From positions 124,001-188,000 of the forward strand of contig NZ_VZOV01000003.1 in the NCBI RefSeq assembly GCF_008801915.1: a stretch of 64,000 nt of DNA, given 5' to 3'. The stretch comes from Cupriavidus gilardii (GTDB taxonomy: Bacteria; Pseudomonadota; Gammaproteobacteria; Burkholderiales; Burkholderiaceae). The notes under the pieces are model-generated. The model did no database searches and was not told the origin of the DNA. It was given only the letters and a program-made list of their open reading frames with translations. Shown one piece after another: positions 8,850 to 20,049 of this stretch; positions within the stretch are counted from its first letter, which is position 1, and every line of letters begins with the position of its first letter. The translations under genes were made by a program, and so were the position numbers.

Positions 8850-9625
8850 GCGCGCTGTCGATCCAGCAGGTGTCGCGCACCTTCGTCAATCCGCGCGGCG
8901 GCCAGACCCAGGCGTTGTTGCCGGTGGACTTCGAGGTCCGCGAGAACGACTTCGTCACCATCCTCGGGCCGTCCGGCTGCGGCAAATCGACGTTGCTGCG
9001 CATCGTCGCCGGCCTCGACACGCCGACCTCTGGCCGCGTGCTGCTCGACGGCGAGCCGGTCACCGGGCCGGGCGCCGACCGCGGCATGGTGTTCCAGTCC
9101 TATACGCTGTTCCCGTGGCTGACGATCGAGCAGAACGTCCGCTTCGGCCTGCGCGAGCGCGGCATGAGCGTCGCCGAGCAGCGCGAGCGCAGCGATTTCT
9201 TCATCGCCCGCGTGGGCCTGCGCGGCTTCGAGCATCACTATCCGAAGCAGCTGTCGGGCGGCATGCAGCAGCGCACCGCGATCGCCCGCGCGCTGGCCAA
9301 CGATCCGAAGATCCTGTTGCTGGACGAACCGTTTGGCGCGCTCGACAACCAGACCCGCGTGCTGATGCAGGAACTGCTGCTCGGCATCTGGGAGAGCGCG
9401 CGCAAGACGGTGCTGTTCGTCACGCACGATATCGACGAGGCGATCTTCATGGCCAACCGGGTTGCGGTATTCTCTGCGCGGCCCGGCCGGATCAAGACCG
9501 AGATCGCCGTCGACTTCGCCCATCCGCGGCACTACACGATCAAGACCTCGCCGGAGTTCTCGGCGTTGAAGGCGCGGCTGACCGAAGAGATCCGTGCCGA
9601 GGCGATGGTCTCGGCCGAGCATTGA
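8846..9625 (+). CDS. ABC transporter ATP-binding protein, NitT/TauT family
   Basis: A 259-residue ATPase of the SsuB/TauB type. Walker A GPSGCGKST is at 41-49, the signature LSGGMQQR at 137-144, Walker B ILLLDEP at 157-163, and the H-loop in FVTHDIDEAIF. The family hallmark after the H-loop (VAVFSARPGRI) is present. It starts inside the permease stop codon. hutC follows, with a tiny frame between them that ends on the hutC start. Confidence 0.92.
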   Translation: MSALSIQQVSRTFVNPRGGQTQALLPVDFEVRENDFVTILGPSGCGKSTLLRIVAGLDTPTSGRVLLDGEPVTGPGADRGMVFQSYTLFPWLTIEQNVRFGLRERGMSVAEQRERSDFFIARVGLRGFEHHYPKQLSGGMQQRTAIARALANDPKILLLDEPFGALDNQTRVLMQELLLGIWESARKTVLFVTHDIDEAIFMANRVAVFSARPGRIKTEIAVDFAHPRHYTIKTSPEFSALKARLTEEIRAEAMVSAEH

Positions 9626-9633
9626 GCCGGCCC

Positions 9634-9717
9634 ATGATGTCCACCGACTTGCCGACCGACTCGCCCGCCGACACGCCCGCCGACACGCGCACCGACCCAC
9701 GCAACCACCGACCATGA
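9634..9717 (+). CDS. Possible 27-codon upstream ORF overlapping the hutC start
   Basis: A short frame beginning MMSTDLPTDSPADTPADTRT. It is repetitive (Asp/Thr/Pro) and its TGA (9715-9717) overlaps the hutC ATG (9714-9716). hutC has no clear ribosome site of its own, so translation of this frame could feed hutC by coupling. No RBS is obvious for the small frame either. An alternative is that it is chance sequence in a repetitive spacer (GCCGACAC units). Confidence 0.25.
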   Translation: MMSTDLPTDSPADTPADTRTDPRNHRP

Positions 9718-10511
9718 CCGTAGAAGCCGGCACCCGCCGTCCCGCCACCCGTCCCGACGCCAACGGCCCTCGCCCGTCGGCCGATGCCACGCCGACCGCG
9801 CTGTACCAGCAGGTCAAGGAGTACATCGCGCGCCAGATCCAGAGCGGTGCCTGGCAGCCGGGCGATCGCGTGCCGTCCGAGCAGGAGCTGGTCAACCGCT
9901 TCGCCGTGTCGCGGATGACGGTCAACCGCGCGCTGCGCGAGCTCGCCGAGCAGGGCAGGGTGGTGCGCGTGGCGGGGGTCGGCACCTTCGTCGCCGAACA
10001 CAAGCCGCAGTCGACGCTGCTGTCGGTCGTCAATCTGCAGGACGAGATCCGCATGCGCGGGCACGACTACGCCTGCGACGTGATCCTGGTCGAGCGCGCC
10101 TCGGCTTCGATCGAGGTCGCGGCGGCGCTCGATCTGCGCACCGGCGAGTCGGTCTTCCACTCGGTGTGCGTGCATCGCGAGGACGGCGTGCCGGTGCAGC
10201 TGGAGGACCGTTACGTCAATCCGCGCGTGGCGCCCGATTTCATCAACCAGGACTTCAGCGGCGTCAAGCCGGGCGAATATCTGCTGCGGCATGTGCCGTA
10301 TGACCAGGTCGAGCACGTGGTCGACGCAGTCGCGGCGACGCCCGAGCAGGCCAGCCAGCTCGAGATGCCGGTGACCCAACCCTGCCTGCTGCTGACGCGG
10401 CGCACGTGGACCGCCGGCACGCCGGTGACCTTCGTGCGCTGCCTGCATCCCGGCAACCGCTATCGCCTCGGCAGCCGTTTCCGTGCCGATGGCAATCCGG
10501 CGTTCGGCTAG
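9714..10511 (+). CDS. hutC: Histidine utilization repressor HutC (GntR/HutC family)
   Basis: A 265-residue transcriptional repressor. After a 27-residue unstructured head comes a GntR winged helix (LYQQVKEYIARQIQSGAW ... VPSEQELVNRFAVSRMTVNRALREL). The UTRA ligand-binding domain follows to the end. HutC proteins are released from DNA by urocanate, which induces the pathway. It is the last gene of the transporter operon, with hutH starting 125 bases downstream. Three related inverted repeats before the transporter and hutH are the likely operators, so the gene is probably autoregulated. Confidence 0.92.
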   Translation: MTVEAGTRRPATRPDANGPRPSADATPTALYQQVKEYIARQIQSGAWQPGDRVPSEQELVNRFAVSRMTVNRALRELAEQGRVVRVAGVGTFVAEHKPQSTLLSVVNLQDEIRMRGHDYACDVILVERASASIEVAAALDLRTGESVFHSVCVHREDGVPVQLEDRYVNPRVAPDFINQDFSGVKPGEYLLRHVPYDQVEHVVDAVAATPEQASQLEMPVTQPCLLLTRRTWTAGTPVTFVRCLHPGNRYRLGSRFRADGNPAFG

Positions 10512-10615
10512 CGTGGCGGCCTGCGGCCCCGCTGCCGTTTCCACCGCACGAACCGAGCGCTTGCGCACCTGACTTCGACCCCGATTCGACCTAAGCTGAT
10601 TTAAGCCGTACCAAG

Positions 10616-10627
10616 CTGTATAGACAG
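10616..10627. promoter_or_regulatory. Candidate HutC operator 3 at the hutH promoter
   Basis: CTGTATAGACAG ends 9 bases before the hutH ATG and overlaps a -10-like TATAGA (10619-10624). It is the exact reverse complement of operator 1 and similar to the palindrome in the transporter promoter. A matching -35 is not clear. Confidence 0.6.
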
Positions 10628-10636
10628 GACCATACA

Positions 10637-12226
10637 ATGACAACGCCACACTCCGCTTCCCAATCGACCCAGGCACAACCCACGCTGACCCTGCATCCCG
10701 GCGAGGTCACCCTTGCCGAACTGCGCCGCATCTACCGCGGCGAGGTCCGGCTCGCGATGGCCGAATCCGCCTGGGCCGACGTGCGCGCCGCGCAGGCCAC
10801 CGTGCAGCAGATCGTCGACACCGATGCGGTCGTCTACGGCATCAACACCGGCTTCGGCAAGCTGGCCAACACGCGCATCCCGCACGACAAGCTGGCCGAG
10901 CTGCAGCGCAACCTGGTGCTGTCGCACAGCGTCGGTACCGGCCGCGACCTGCCCGCCGATACGGTGCGCCTGATCCTGGCGACCAAGGCTGTCAGCCTGG
11001 CGCGCGGCCATTCGGGTGTGCGTCCGGAACTGATCGAGGCGCTGCTGGCGCTGGCCAACCACGGCGTCACGCCTTGCATCCCGGCCAAGGGCTCGGTGGG
11101 CGCGTCGGGCGACCTGGCCCCGCTCGCCCATCTGTCGTGCACGCTGATCGGCGTCGGCGAGGCCATCGTCGACGGCCGCCGCCTGCCGGCGGTCGAGGCG
11201 CTGGCGCATGCCGGCCTGAAGCCATTCGAGCTCGGGCCCAAGGAAGGCCTGGCGCTGCTGAACGGCACCCAGGTATCGACGGCGCTGGCACTGGCCGGCC
11301 TGTTCGCCGCCGAAGACGTGTTCGCCGCCGGCCTGGTGGCGGGCGCGCTGTCGCTCGAAGCGATCAAGGGCTCGGTCAAGCCGTTCGACGCCCGCATCCA
11401 CGCGGCGCGCGGCCAGGCCGGCCAGATCGCGGTCGCCGGCGCGGTGCGCGAGCTGCTGGCGGGCAGCGAGATCGTGGACTCGCATCGCCAGTGCGGCCGC
11501 GTGCAGGACCCGTATTCGATCCGCTGCCAGCCGCAGGTGATGGGCGCCTGCCTGGACAATCTGCGCCACGCCGCCCGCGTGCTGCAGATCGAGGCCAATG
11601 CCGCGTCGGACAACCCGCTGGTGTTTTCGGAGCAGGGCGACGTGGTGTCCGGCGGCAACTTCCACGCCGAGCCGGTGGCGTTCGCCGCCGACATCATCGC
11701 GCTGGCGCTGGCCGAGATCGGCGCGATTTCCGAGCGGCGCCTGGCGCTGCTGCTCGATACCGGTCTGTCGGGCCTGCCGCCGTTCCTGGTGCGCGACGGT
11801 GGCCTGCATTCGGGATTCATGATCGCGCAGGTCACCGCCGCCGCGCTGGCCTCCGAGAACAAGTCGCTGGCCCATCCGTCCAGCGTCGACAGCCTGCCGA
11901 CCTCGGCCAACCAGGAGGACCACGTGTCGATGGCGACTTACGGCGCCCGCCGGCTCGGCGACATGGCCGAGAACACCGCCGTCGTGGTCGGCATCGAGGC
12001 GATGGCCGCCGCGCAGGGCATCGAATTCCATCGGCCGCTGAAGTCCTCGCCGCTGATCGAGACCGAACTGGCCCGCATTCGCGAGCGCGTCGATTTCGTC
12101 GAGGTCGACCGCTATCTGGCGCCCGATATCGAGGCGATGAAGCAGTGGGTGCTGCAGGGCGACGCCGGCGCGGGCTGGCCGCAGGCCGTGCGCGCCGTGC
12201 TGCCGGCGCAGGGCGAAGCGGGCTGA
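10637..12226 (+). CDS. hutH: Histidine ammonia-lyase
   Basis: Converts L-histidine to urocanate and ammonia, the first step of histidine degradation, in the cytosol. At 529 residues it is slightly longer than the usual ~510 because of an N-terminal extension. The self-forming MIO cofactor site is clear: [15 protein letters not shown] with Ala156-Ser157-Gly158. The tyrosine/glycine loop [12 protein letters not shown] is at 66-77. The candidate HutC operator lies right at its start. hutU follows after a 132-base spacer that holds a dispersed hairpin repeat, so hutH and hutU probably share a transcript. Confidence 0.96.
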   Translation: MTTPHSASQSTQAQPTLTLHPGEVTLAELRRIYRGEVRLAMAESAWADVRAAQATVQQIVDTDAVVYGINTGFGKLANTRIPHDKLAELQRNLVLSHSVGTGRDLPADTVRLILATKAVSLARGHSGVRPELIEALLALANHGVTPCIPAKGSVGASGDLAPLAHLSCTLIGVGEAIVDGRRLPAVEALAHAGLKPFELGPKEGLALLNGTQVSTALALAGLFAAEDVFAAGLVAGALSLEAIKGSVKPFDARIHAARGQAGQIAVAGAVRELLAGSEIVDSHRQCGRVQDPYSIRCQPQVMGACLDNLRHAARVLQIEANAASDNPLVFSEQGDVVSGGNFHAEPVAFAADIIALALAEIGAISERRLALLLDTGLSGLPPFLVRDGGLHSGFMIAQVTAAALASENKSLAHPSSVDSLPTSANQEDHVSMATYGARRLGDMAENTAVVVGIEAMAAAQGIEFHRPLKSSPLIETELARIRERVDFVEVDRYLAPDIEAMKQWVLQGDAGAGWPQAVRAVLPAQGEAG

Positions 12227-12237
12227 CGCGGGCGCTG

Positions 12238-12289
12238 GCCCTCTGCCTCGGACCCTCTGTCGCACGCGGGAGAGGGCAGGGGAGAGGGC
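12238..12289. repeat. Dispersed palindromic repeat, copy 1 (hutH-hutU spacer)
   Basis: Imperfect inverted repeat with the core CGGGAGAGGGCAGGGGAGAG on the right arm and a decayed CCCTCTGCCTC left arm. The same core recurs near 57162 and, degraded, near 52490. Such GAGGG/CCCTC hairpins are scattered between genes in this bacterial group. Confidence 0.6.
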
Positions 12290-12358
12290 AGCGGCGCCCG
12301 CAAACCGGAGCCGCCCGACACCACCGAACGAGACACCACCAAAGCAGGAGAACCAGAC

Positions 12359-14055
<1,697 letters not shown>

Positions 14056-14059
<4 letters not shown>

Positions 14060-14703
14060 GCGCGGCGCCATCGCTGCCGGCGCAAGCACGGCGCTTTGCG
14101 CTGGCCGAGCTGACGCCGATGCCGTGGAAGAACGGCGGCGGCACCACGCGCGAGATCGCCGCGTGGCCGCCCGCCGCCGGGCTCGACGCGTTCGACTGGC
14201 GCCTGAGCATTGCCGACATTGCGGCCGATGGCCCGTTCTCGGCGTTCCCCGGCATCGACCGCCAGATCGTGCTGCTCGATGGCGCCGGCGTGCGCCTGCA
14301 AGCGCGCGATGGCAGCTTCGATCATCGTCTGGTGGCGGTCGGGGAGCCGTTCGCCTTTGCCGGCGAAGCGACCGTCGACGCCACGCTGCTGGGCGGGCCG
14401 ACGCGCGACTTCAATGTGATGACGCGGCGCGGCCGCTGCCATGCGCGTGTCCAGTGCGCCGGCGCGGCCATCGACAGCGCCGAGGTCCAGGCGGATACGA
14501 CGGTCGTGCTCTATGTGCTGGCCGGCCGCTGGCGAAGCGATGATGCGCGGAGCGCCGACGCCGATGTGCTGGCAGCGGGCAGCGGCTTGTTGCTGCCACC
14601 CGGCAGCGCCTTCCGCTGGCTGCCCGAACATGAGGGCGCCCGCTGCCTCGTCGTCAGGCTGCAATCGACGCAGCCATCCTCCGATAGGGAAACCCAGTCA
14701 TGA
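14056..14703 (+). CDS. hutD: HutD family protein (cupin-like)
   Basis: A 215-residue cupin-fold protein with the family start [23 protein letters not shown]. Work on Pseudomonas HutD suggests it tunes or caps hut expression, perhaps by binding formylglutamate; catalysis has not been shown. It is translationally coupled to hutU upstream and hutI downstream by 4-base overlaps, so it is made in fixed ratio with the enzymes. Confidence 0.9.
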
Positions 14704-15980
14704 CGCAGTCCGCTGAAGAATTCGCCGTCGACGCCGGCGTGTCCGACGCGCCGTCCGCCGACGGCGTCTGGCATCGCTGCCATCTGCTGCCGGATGCCGA
14801 TCCGGCCAACGCCATCCGCGATGCCGCGCTGGTCGTCGAGCAGGGTCGTATTGCCTGGCTCGGCAAGCAGGCCGAGTTGCCCGAGGCTTACCGCAGCCTG
14901 CCGTATCACGACGCAAACGGGACATGGGTCACGCCCGGCCTGATCGATTGCCACACGCATCTCGTCTATGGCGGCCAGCGCGCCGACGAATTCGCGATGC
15001 GGCTCGCCGGCGCCAGCTACGAGGACATCGCCCGCGCCGGCGGCGGCATCGTCTCGACCGTGCGTGCCACGCGCGCCGCCGACGAAGACGCGCTGTTCGC
15101 GCAGGCCGCGACACGGCTCAAGCCGCTGCTGGCCGAGGGCGTCACCGCGATCGAGATCAAATCGGGCTACGGCCTGGACCTTGCCACCGAGCGCAAGCAA
15201 TTGCGCGTCGCGCGGCGGCTCGGGAAGGCGTATGGTGTGGCCGTGCACACGACCTTCCTCGGCGCGCATGCCCTGCCGCCCGAATACGCCAATCGCGCCG
15301 ACGACTACATCGCACTGGTCTGCGACACCATGCTGCCGGCGCTGGCGCAGGAAGGACTGGTCGATGCGGTCGATGCGTTCTGCGAGGGCATCGGCTTCTC
15401 GCCGGCGCAGACCGAGCGCGTGTTCGAGGCCGCGCACCGGCATGGCCTGCCGGTCAAGCTGCATGCCGAACAGCTGAGCAATCTCGGCGGCGCCGCGCTG
15501 GCGGCCCGCTATCGCGCCTTGTCCGCCGATCACCTGGAGCATCTGGACGAGGCGGGCGTCGCGGCGATGGCCGAGGCGGGGACCGTCGCGGTGCTGCTGC
15601 CCGGCGCGTACTACTTCCTGCGCGACACGCATCTGCCGCCGATCGCGCTGCTGCGCCGGTACGGCGTGCCGATCGCGCTGTCGACCGACCACAATCCCGG
15701 CACGTCGCCGGTGACCTCGCTGCTGCTGATGCTCAATATGGGCTGCACGCTGTTCCGCATGACGGTGCCCGAGGTGCTCGCCGGCGTCACCGTGCACGCG
15801 GCGCGCGCGCTCGGCGCCAGCGATCGGCATGGCCTGCTGGCAGCGGGGCGGGGCGCGGATTTTGCGCTGTGGCGCATCGATTCGCCGGCCGAGCTGGCCT
15901 ACTGGTTCGGCCGCAACCCGCTCGCCGCCGTGGTGCGCCAGGGCCGCGTGTTCGCCGGACCCGCAGGAGTGTCGAGATGA
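14700..15980 (+). CDS. hutI: Imidazolonepropionase
   Basis: A 426-residue metal-dependent amidohydrolase that opens imidazolonepropionate to formiminoglutamate. The metal motif [15 protein letters not shown] places His85 and His87. [13 protein letters not shown] and [12 protein letters not shown] supply the later ligands and the catalytic Asp. It overlaps hutD (start) and hutF (stop) by 4 bases. Confidence 0.95.
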   Translation: MTQSAEEFAVDAGVSDAPSADGVWHRCHLLPDADPANAIRDAALVVEQGRIAWLGKQAELPEAYRSLPYHDANGTWVTPGLIDCHTHLVYGGQRADEFAMRLAGASYEDIARAGGGIVSTVRATRAADEDALFAQAATRLKPLLAEGVTAIEIKSGYGLDLATERKQLRVARRLGKAYGVAVHTTFLGAHALPPEYANRADDYIALVCDTMLPALAQEGLVDAVDAFCEGIGFSPAQTERVFEAAHRHGLPVKLHAEQLSNLGGAALAARYRALSADHLEHLDEAGVAAMAEAGTVAVLLPGAYYFLRDTHLPPIALLRRYGVPIALSTDHNPGTSPVTSLLLMLNMGCTLFRMTVPEVLAGVTVHAARALGASDRHGLLAAGRGADFALWRIDSPAELAYWFGRNPLAAVVRQGRVFAGPAGVSR

Positions 15981-17368
15981 GTCCAGTCCCCGATCGAACG
16001 CTGTTCGCCGCCGAGGCGTTGCTGCCCGATGGCTGGGCCAGCAACGTGCAGCTGAGCTGGGACGCCGACGGCAAGCTGACCGCCGTGACGCCCAACGCCG
16101 CGCCCGCCGCCGGTACGCCGCGCGCCGCAGGGCCGGTGCTGCCCGGCATGACCAATCTGCATTCGCACGCCTTCCAGCGCGGCTTCGCCGGCCTGACCGA
16201 GTTCCGCTCGGCGGCCGACGATTCGTTCTGGAGCTGGCGCGAGCTGATGTACCGCTTCGCGCTGCGACTGGCGCCCGAGACGCTGGAGGCGATCGCCACG
16301 CAGCTCTATATCGAGATGCTGCGCGCCGGCTATACCAGCGTCTGCGAATTCCACTATGTCCATCACCAGGCCGACGGCACGCGTTACGCCGATCCGGCCG
16401 AGATGTCGCTGCGCCTGCTGCGCGCCGCGCAGCGCGCGGGCATCGGCATCACGCTGCTGCCGGTGCTGTACCAGAGCGCGGGCTTCGGACCGAAGCCGCC
16501 GCTGGCCGAACAACGCCGATTCCTGCACGAGACCGACGCGATGCTGGCGCTGCTGCAGCGGCTGGCGCCGGCCTGCACGGGTACGGCACGGCTTGGCCTG
16601 GCGCCGCATTCGCTGCGCGCTGTGCCGCCCGACAGCCTGCGCGCGGCGGTAGCGGGCCTGCATGCGATGGACCCGACCGCGCCGGTGCACATCCATATCG
16701 CCGAGCAGCAGCGCGAGGTCGACGAATGCCTGGCGTGGTGCGGCACGCGCCCGGTCGACTGGCTGCTGGACCATGCGCCGGTCGACAAGCGCTGGTGCCT
16801 GGTCCATGCAACCCATCTGGATTGGGACGAGCGCCGGCGCCTGGCGCACAGCGGCGCCGTGGCCGGCATCTGCCCGACTACCGAGGCGAACCTCGGCGAT
16901 GGCGTGTTCGACGCCGCGCCGTACCTGGAGCAGGGCGGGGCATGGGGCATCGGCTCGGACAGCCACGCCAGCGTCAGCGTCAGCGAGGAACTGCGGCTGT
17001 TCGAATACGGGCAGCGGCTCGCGCTGCAGAAGCGCAATGTGCTTGCTTCGAGCCGCCATCCGCAGGTCGCCGATCGGCTTTATCTCGATGCGGTCGCCGG
17101 CGGCGCGCGGGCGGCGGGACGTGCGGTGGGCGGGCTGGCGGCCGGACAGCAGGCGGACTTCGTCGTGCTGGACGGCAATCATCCGACGCTGGCCGGCCTG
17201 CGCGGCGAGCAGGCGCTGGCCGTCCACGTGTTCGCCAATCAAGGACATGAGACACTAGCGGAAGTCCGCAGCGCGGGACGCTGCCGCGTGCAGCGCGGCG
17301 TCCATGCCTTGCAGGCCGAAGCGGGCGTGGCCTTCGCCAGCGCGCGTGCCAGCCTGCTGGCGCCATGA
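15977..17368 (+). CDS. hutF: Formimidoylglutamate deiminase
   Basis: A 463-residue amidohydrolase that removes ammonia from formiminoglutamate to give N-formylglutamate. Metal ligands His62 and His64 are in [30 protein letters not shown] and [15 protein letters not shown] complete the site. Its presence shows the five-step pathway (HutF then HutG deformylase) rather than the one-step HutG formiminohydrolase. An AGGAG lies about 7 bases upstream of the ATG, which overlaps the hutI stop. Confidence 0.95.
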   Translation: MSPVPDRTLFAAEALLPDGWASNVQLSWDADGKLTAVTPNAAPAAGTPRAAGPVLPGMTNLHSHAFQRGFAGLTEFRSAADDSFWSWRELMYRFALRLAPETLEAIATQLYIEMLRAGYTSVCEFHYVHHQADGTRYADPAEMSLRLLRAAQRAGIGITLLPVLYQSAGFGPKPPLAEQRRFLHETDAMLALLQRLAPACTGTARLGLAPHSLRAVPPDSLRAAVAGLHAMDPTAPVHIHIAEQQREVDECLAWCGTRPVDWLLDHAPVDKRWCLVHATHLDWDERRRLAHSGAVAGICPTTEANLGDGVFDAAPYLEQGGAWGIGSDSHASVSVSEELRLFEYGQRLALQKRNVLASSRHPQVADRLYLDAVAGGARAAGRAVGGLAAGQQADFVVLDGNHPTLAGLRGEQALAVHVFANQGHETLAEVRSAGRCRVQRGVHALQAEAGVAFASARASLLAP

Positions 17369-17439
17369 CGATGAGCGGGGCGGCCTCCAACACGGTCGCC
17401 ACGCCGACGCCGCGGACCCCTTTCCAGACGAACCTTTGA
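17365..17439 (+). CDS. Possible 24-codon ORF coupled to the hutF stop
   Basis: A tiny frame starts on the hutF stop (ATGA) and reads [20 protein letters not shown] and four more residues. It fills part of the 133-base hutF-hutG gap, the only sizeable gap after hutU. It may be chance or the eroded start of a lost gene. Confidence 0.15.
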   Translation: MTMSGAASNTVATPTPRTPFQTNL

Positions 17440-17501
17440 TATCGCCACCGGCAACGCCCGACAGGCGCGCGGCCGGCGGCGATGCCACTCGTAGCAGCAA
17501 T

Positions 17502-18317
17502 ATGACTTCCTTCTCCACCGATACCCCGGCCTTCACGCTGCAGCGCGGTACGCGCCCCCTGCTGATCTCGATGCCCCATGTGGGCACCTATCTGCCGCCG
17601 TCGGTCGCCGACCGCTTGACCGACGAGGCACGCACCGTGCCGGATACCGACTGGCACATGGACCGGCTCTACGGCTTCGCGCGCGAGCTTGGCGCGTCGG
17701 TCCTGATGGCGACGCATTCGCGCTATGTGGTCGACCTGAACCGCCCGCCCGACAACGCCAACCTGTATCCGGGCCAGGACACCACCGGGCTCTGTCCGGT
17801 CGATACCTTCGACAAGACGCCGGTGTATGCGAACGGCGTCGGTCCCGACGAGACCGAGATCTTCGCGCGCCGCGATGCGGTCTGGCGCCCCTATCACGAC
17901 GCGCTGGCCGGCGAGCTGGCGCGGCTGCGCGCGGAGCACGGCACGATCGCGCTGTGGGACGCGCATTCGATCCGCTCGGTGCTGCCGCGCTTCTTCGACG
18001 GCAAGCTGCCGGACTTCAATCTGGGCACCGCCAACGGCGCCAGCTGCGATGCCACGCTGGCCGACCAGGTCGCGAAGATCGCCGGCGAAGCGCAAGGGTA
18101 TACGTCGGTGCTGAACGGCCGCTTCAAGGGCGGCTATATCACGCGCCAGTACGGGCAGCCCGCGCAGGGCGTGCATGCGATCCAGCTCGAGCTGTCGCAA
18201 TGCACCTATATGAGTGAGCAATATCCGTTCGACTACGACGAAGCGCTGGCGGGCAAGCTGCAGCCGACGCTGCGGCGGATGCTCGAGGCCGTGCTGGCGT
18301 TCGTCGAGGCGCGTTGA
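17502..18317 (+). CDS. hutG: N-formylglutamate deformylase (N-formylglutamate amidohydrolase)
   Basis: A 271-residue enzyme that splits N-formylglutamate into glutamate and formate, the last step of this route. Family marks are LLISMPHVGTYLP near the start, DTDWHMDRLYGFA, VVDLNRPPD and ALWDAHSIRSVLPR. I chose the ATG at 17502 since the protein then begins with the conserved FTLQRGTRPLL segment; no strong ribosome site is seen. It is the final gene of the hut operon and ends at a convergent hairpin. Confidence 0.93.
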   Translation: MTSFSTDTPAFTLQRGTRPLLISMPHVGTYLPPSVADRLTDEARTVPDTDWHMDRLYGFARELGASVLMATHSRYVVDLNRPPDNANLYPGQDTTGLCPVDTFDKTPVYANGVGPDETEIFARRDAVWRPYHDALAGELARLRAEHGTIALWDAHSIRSVLPRFFDGKLPDFNLGTANGASCDATLADQVAKIAGEAQGYTSVLNGRFKGGYITRQYGQPAQGVHAIQLELSQCTYMSEQYPFDYDEALAGKLQPTLRRMLEAVLAFVEAR

Positions 18318-18347
18318 TGGCGTGCTGATGGCGTGCTGGCATCGGCA

Positions 18348-18375
18348 AACCGAGACGGCGCATGCCGTCTCGGTT
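18348..18375. terminator. Convergent hairpin terminator between hutG and the M48 protease gene
   Basis: A perfect 12-bp stem (AACCGAGACGGC at 18348-18359, complement at 18364-18375) with a 4-base loop. It sits between two converging genes. There is no long T-run, but TT/AA ends fit use in both directions. Confidence 0.6.
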
Positions 18376-18387
18376 CTCACGCCAGCG

Positions 18388-19164
18388 TCATTTCCCGCTG
18401 CGCAGCCGCTCCTCGATATGCTGGGCGCGCTGCAGCGAACCGGGGTGCGTGCTCAGCATGCTCGATTGCCCGCCGTCGAGCGCCGCCATCTTGCGGAAGG
18501 CGGTCACCAGCGCCTCCCGATTGGACTTGTTCTTCGTCAGCAGATCGAAGGAATAGTCGTCCGCCGCGGTTTCCTGCCGCTGCGAGAACTGCGAGTTGAC
18601 CAGCGTCTCGGCCAGCTCACCCAACTGCGACGACGACAGCGCATTGAGCGTCGCGCTGCCCGCGGCGCCCAGCACGCCGCGCGCGGCAGCGGTCGCGTAG
18701 GCCACCTGCATCGCCGCCTTGGTATGGCCCAGCGCCACGTGGCCGATCTCGTGCCCCACCACGCCGCGCACTTCGTCGTCGGTCATCATGTCCATCAGCC
18801 CGCTGTAGATGCGCACGCAGCCGTTGGCCATCGCCCAGGCATTCACTTCCTTGGTCTCGTAGACCTTCGCGTCGAGCGGCAGGCCGGTGTTCTGCAGGCC
18901 CGCCATGATCTTGGTCAGGCGCTGGCCGTAGGTGCTCGTCGGCGCGGCGATCTTGTTCTTCTTGTCCATCTCGGCGCACGACTGGTCCGACAGCGTCTTG
19001 ATACTGGCGTCGGACAGCGTCGCGGCGGTGAACAGGCTGCCGCCGGCCTGCGTCAGGCCCTGCATGTCGGCGCCGGCGCATCCGGCGAGCAGGGCGGCGG
19101 CGAGGGTCGCGAGCAGGGGGGCCTTGGCGCGCAAGGCGGTGCGGCGTGGCATGGCTGGGGTCAT
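18388..19164 (-). CDS. M48-family zinc metalloprotease lipoprotein (LoiP/YggG-like)
   Basis: A 258-residue lipoprotein. The signal ends in the lipobox LLAGC with Cys29. The zinc site HEIGH is at 138-142, with a downstream Glu expected in the ETAADDYSFDLL segment. Relatives such as E. coli LoiP and BepA act in outer-membrane protein quality control. ATG at 19164 has AGGA upstream; an ATG 12 bases on is an alternative. It is a single gene, convergent with hutG and followed upstream by nfsB in the same direction. Confidence 0.88.
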   Translation of the reverse strand: MTPAMPRRTALRAKAPLLATLAAALLAGCAGADMQGLTQAGGSLFTAATLSDASIKTLSDQSCAEMDKKNKIAAPTSTYGQRLTKIMAGLQNTGLPLDAKVYETKEVNAWAMANGCVRIYSGLMDMMTDDEVRGVVGHEIGHVALGHTKAAMQVAYATAAARGVLGAAGSATLNALSSSQLGELAETLVNSQFSQRQETAADDYSFDLLTKNKSNREALVTAFRKMAALDGGQSSMLSTHPGSLQRAQHIEERLRSGK

Positions 19165-19329
19165 GGCGGTTCCTGTTGATGCTGGAGAATCCAGCAGCAT
19201 ACGCAGCGCAGCCGCGAGCCGGTAGCGGGCGATGTCCGACGTAGCGAAGATCACTCGTCTCGGCAATGGGGCGTCATGTCGCCGCGTACGGCATTTTTGG
19301 CGGCATGTCGGCGGCATGACCCCATGGCG

Positions 19330-19992
19330 TTACAGGTACCGAACCACGGTCTCCGCCGGCAAACGGGACTTCGGCAGCGCCGCATTGAAGTCGCTGTCCG
19401 CGCGATAGCCCAGGCCGACCAGCACCACGCTGGTGTACCCGGCCTCGCGCAGGTTCAGTTCGTCGTCGAGCGCGCCTGCGTCGAATCCTTCCATCGGCGT
19501 CGCGTCGATGCCCAGCGTGGCGGCGCCCAGCAGCAGCGTGCCGAGCGCCAGATAGACCTGCTTCTCCATCCAGTGCTGCAGGTCTTTCTGCGTATAGCGA
19601 TGCAGATCGACGAAGCCTTGCCGGGTCTTGCGCTGGTTCCCGCGCGCCTCAGGCGTCTGGAAGCGGCCGTCGCGCTCCTCCTGGTCGAGGATGGCGTCCA
19701 GCTGCGCGTCCGGCAGGCCGGTGCGCGCGCACAGCACGATCACGTGCGACGCGTGCTCGATCTTCGGCGCGTTGTAGGCGTAGGGACCTTGCGCTCCCGC
19801 CTTGGCGATGCGGGTCTTTGCCGCGGTGCTGCCCGCGACCACGAAGTGCCACGGCTGCGAGTTGACGGACGAGGGGCTGTAGCGCAGCAGCGTGATCAGC
19901 TCCTGCAGATCGCTGTCGGATACCTTGCCGGCAGGATCGAATGCCTTGGTGGTATAGCGGGTGCGGGCGAGATCGGAGAGGGACATGGGCAT
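19330..19992 (-). CDS. nfsB: Oxygen-insensitive NAD(P)H nitroreductase, NfsB type
   Basis: A 220-residue FMN flavoprotein closely matching E. coli NfsB along its length: STKAFD-like TTKAFDPAGKV, then LRYSPSSVNSQPWHF, QEERDGRFQTPEA, QVYLALGTLLLGAATLGID and the C-terminal DFNAALPKSRLP. It reduces nitroaromatics, quinones and flavins, and may reduce dihydropteridine. Two ATGs lie 6 bases apart at the start (19992 and 19986). It follows a quinone-reductase-like gene by 57 bases, in one operon with a divergent LysR regulator, which suggests a response to electrophiles. Confidence 0.9.
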   Translation of the reverse strand: MPMSLSDLARTRYTTKAFDPAGKVSDSDLQELITLLRYSPSSVNSQPWHFVVAGSTAAKTRIAKAGAQGPYAYNAPKIEHASHVIVLCARTGLPDAQLDAILDQEERDGRFQTPEARGNQRKTRQGFVDLHRYTQKDLQHWMEKQVYLALGTLLLGAATLGIDATPMEGFDAGALDDELNLREAGYTSVVLVGLGYRADSDFNAALPKSRLPAETVVRYL

Positions 19993-20049
19993 GCTCTTGA
20001 TATTGGTATGTCGTGTGTGTCTGTTGTCGCGATGAGGAGGCGCCGGTGC

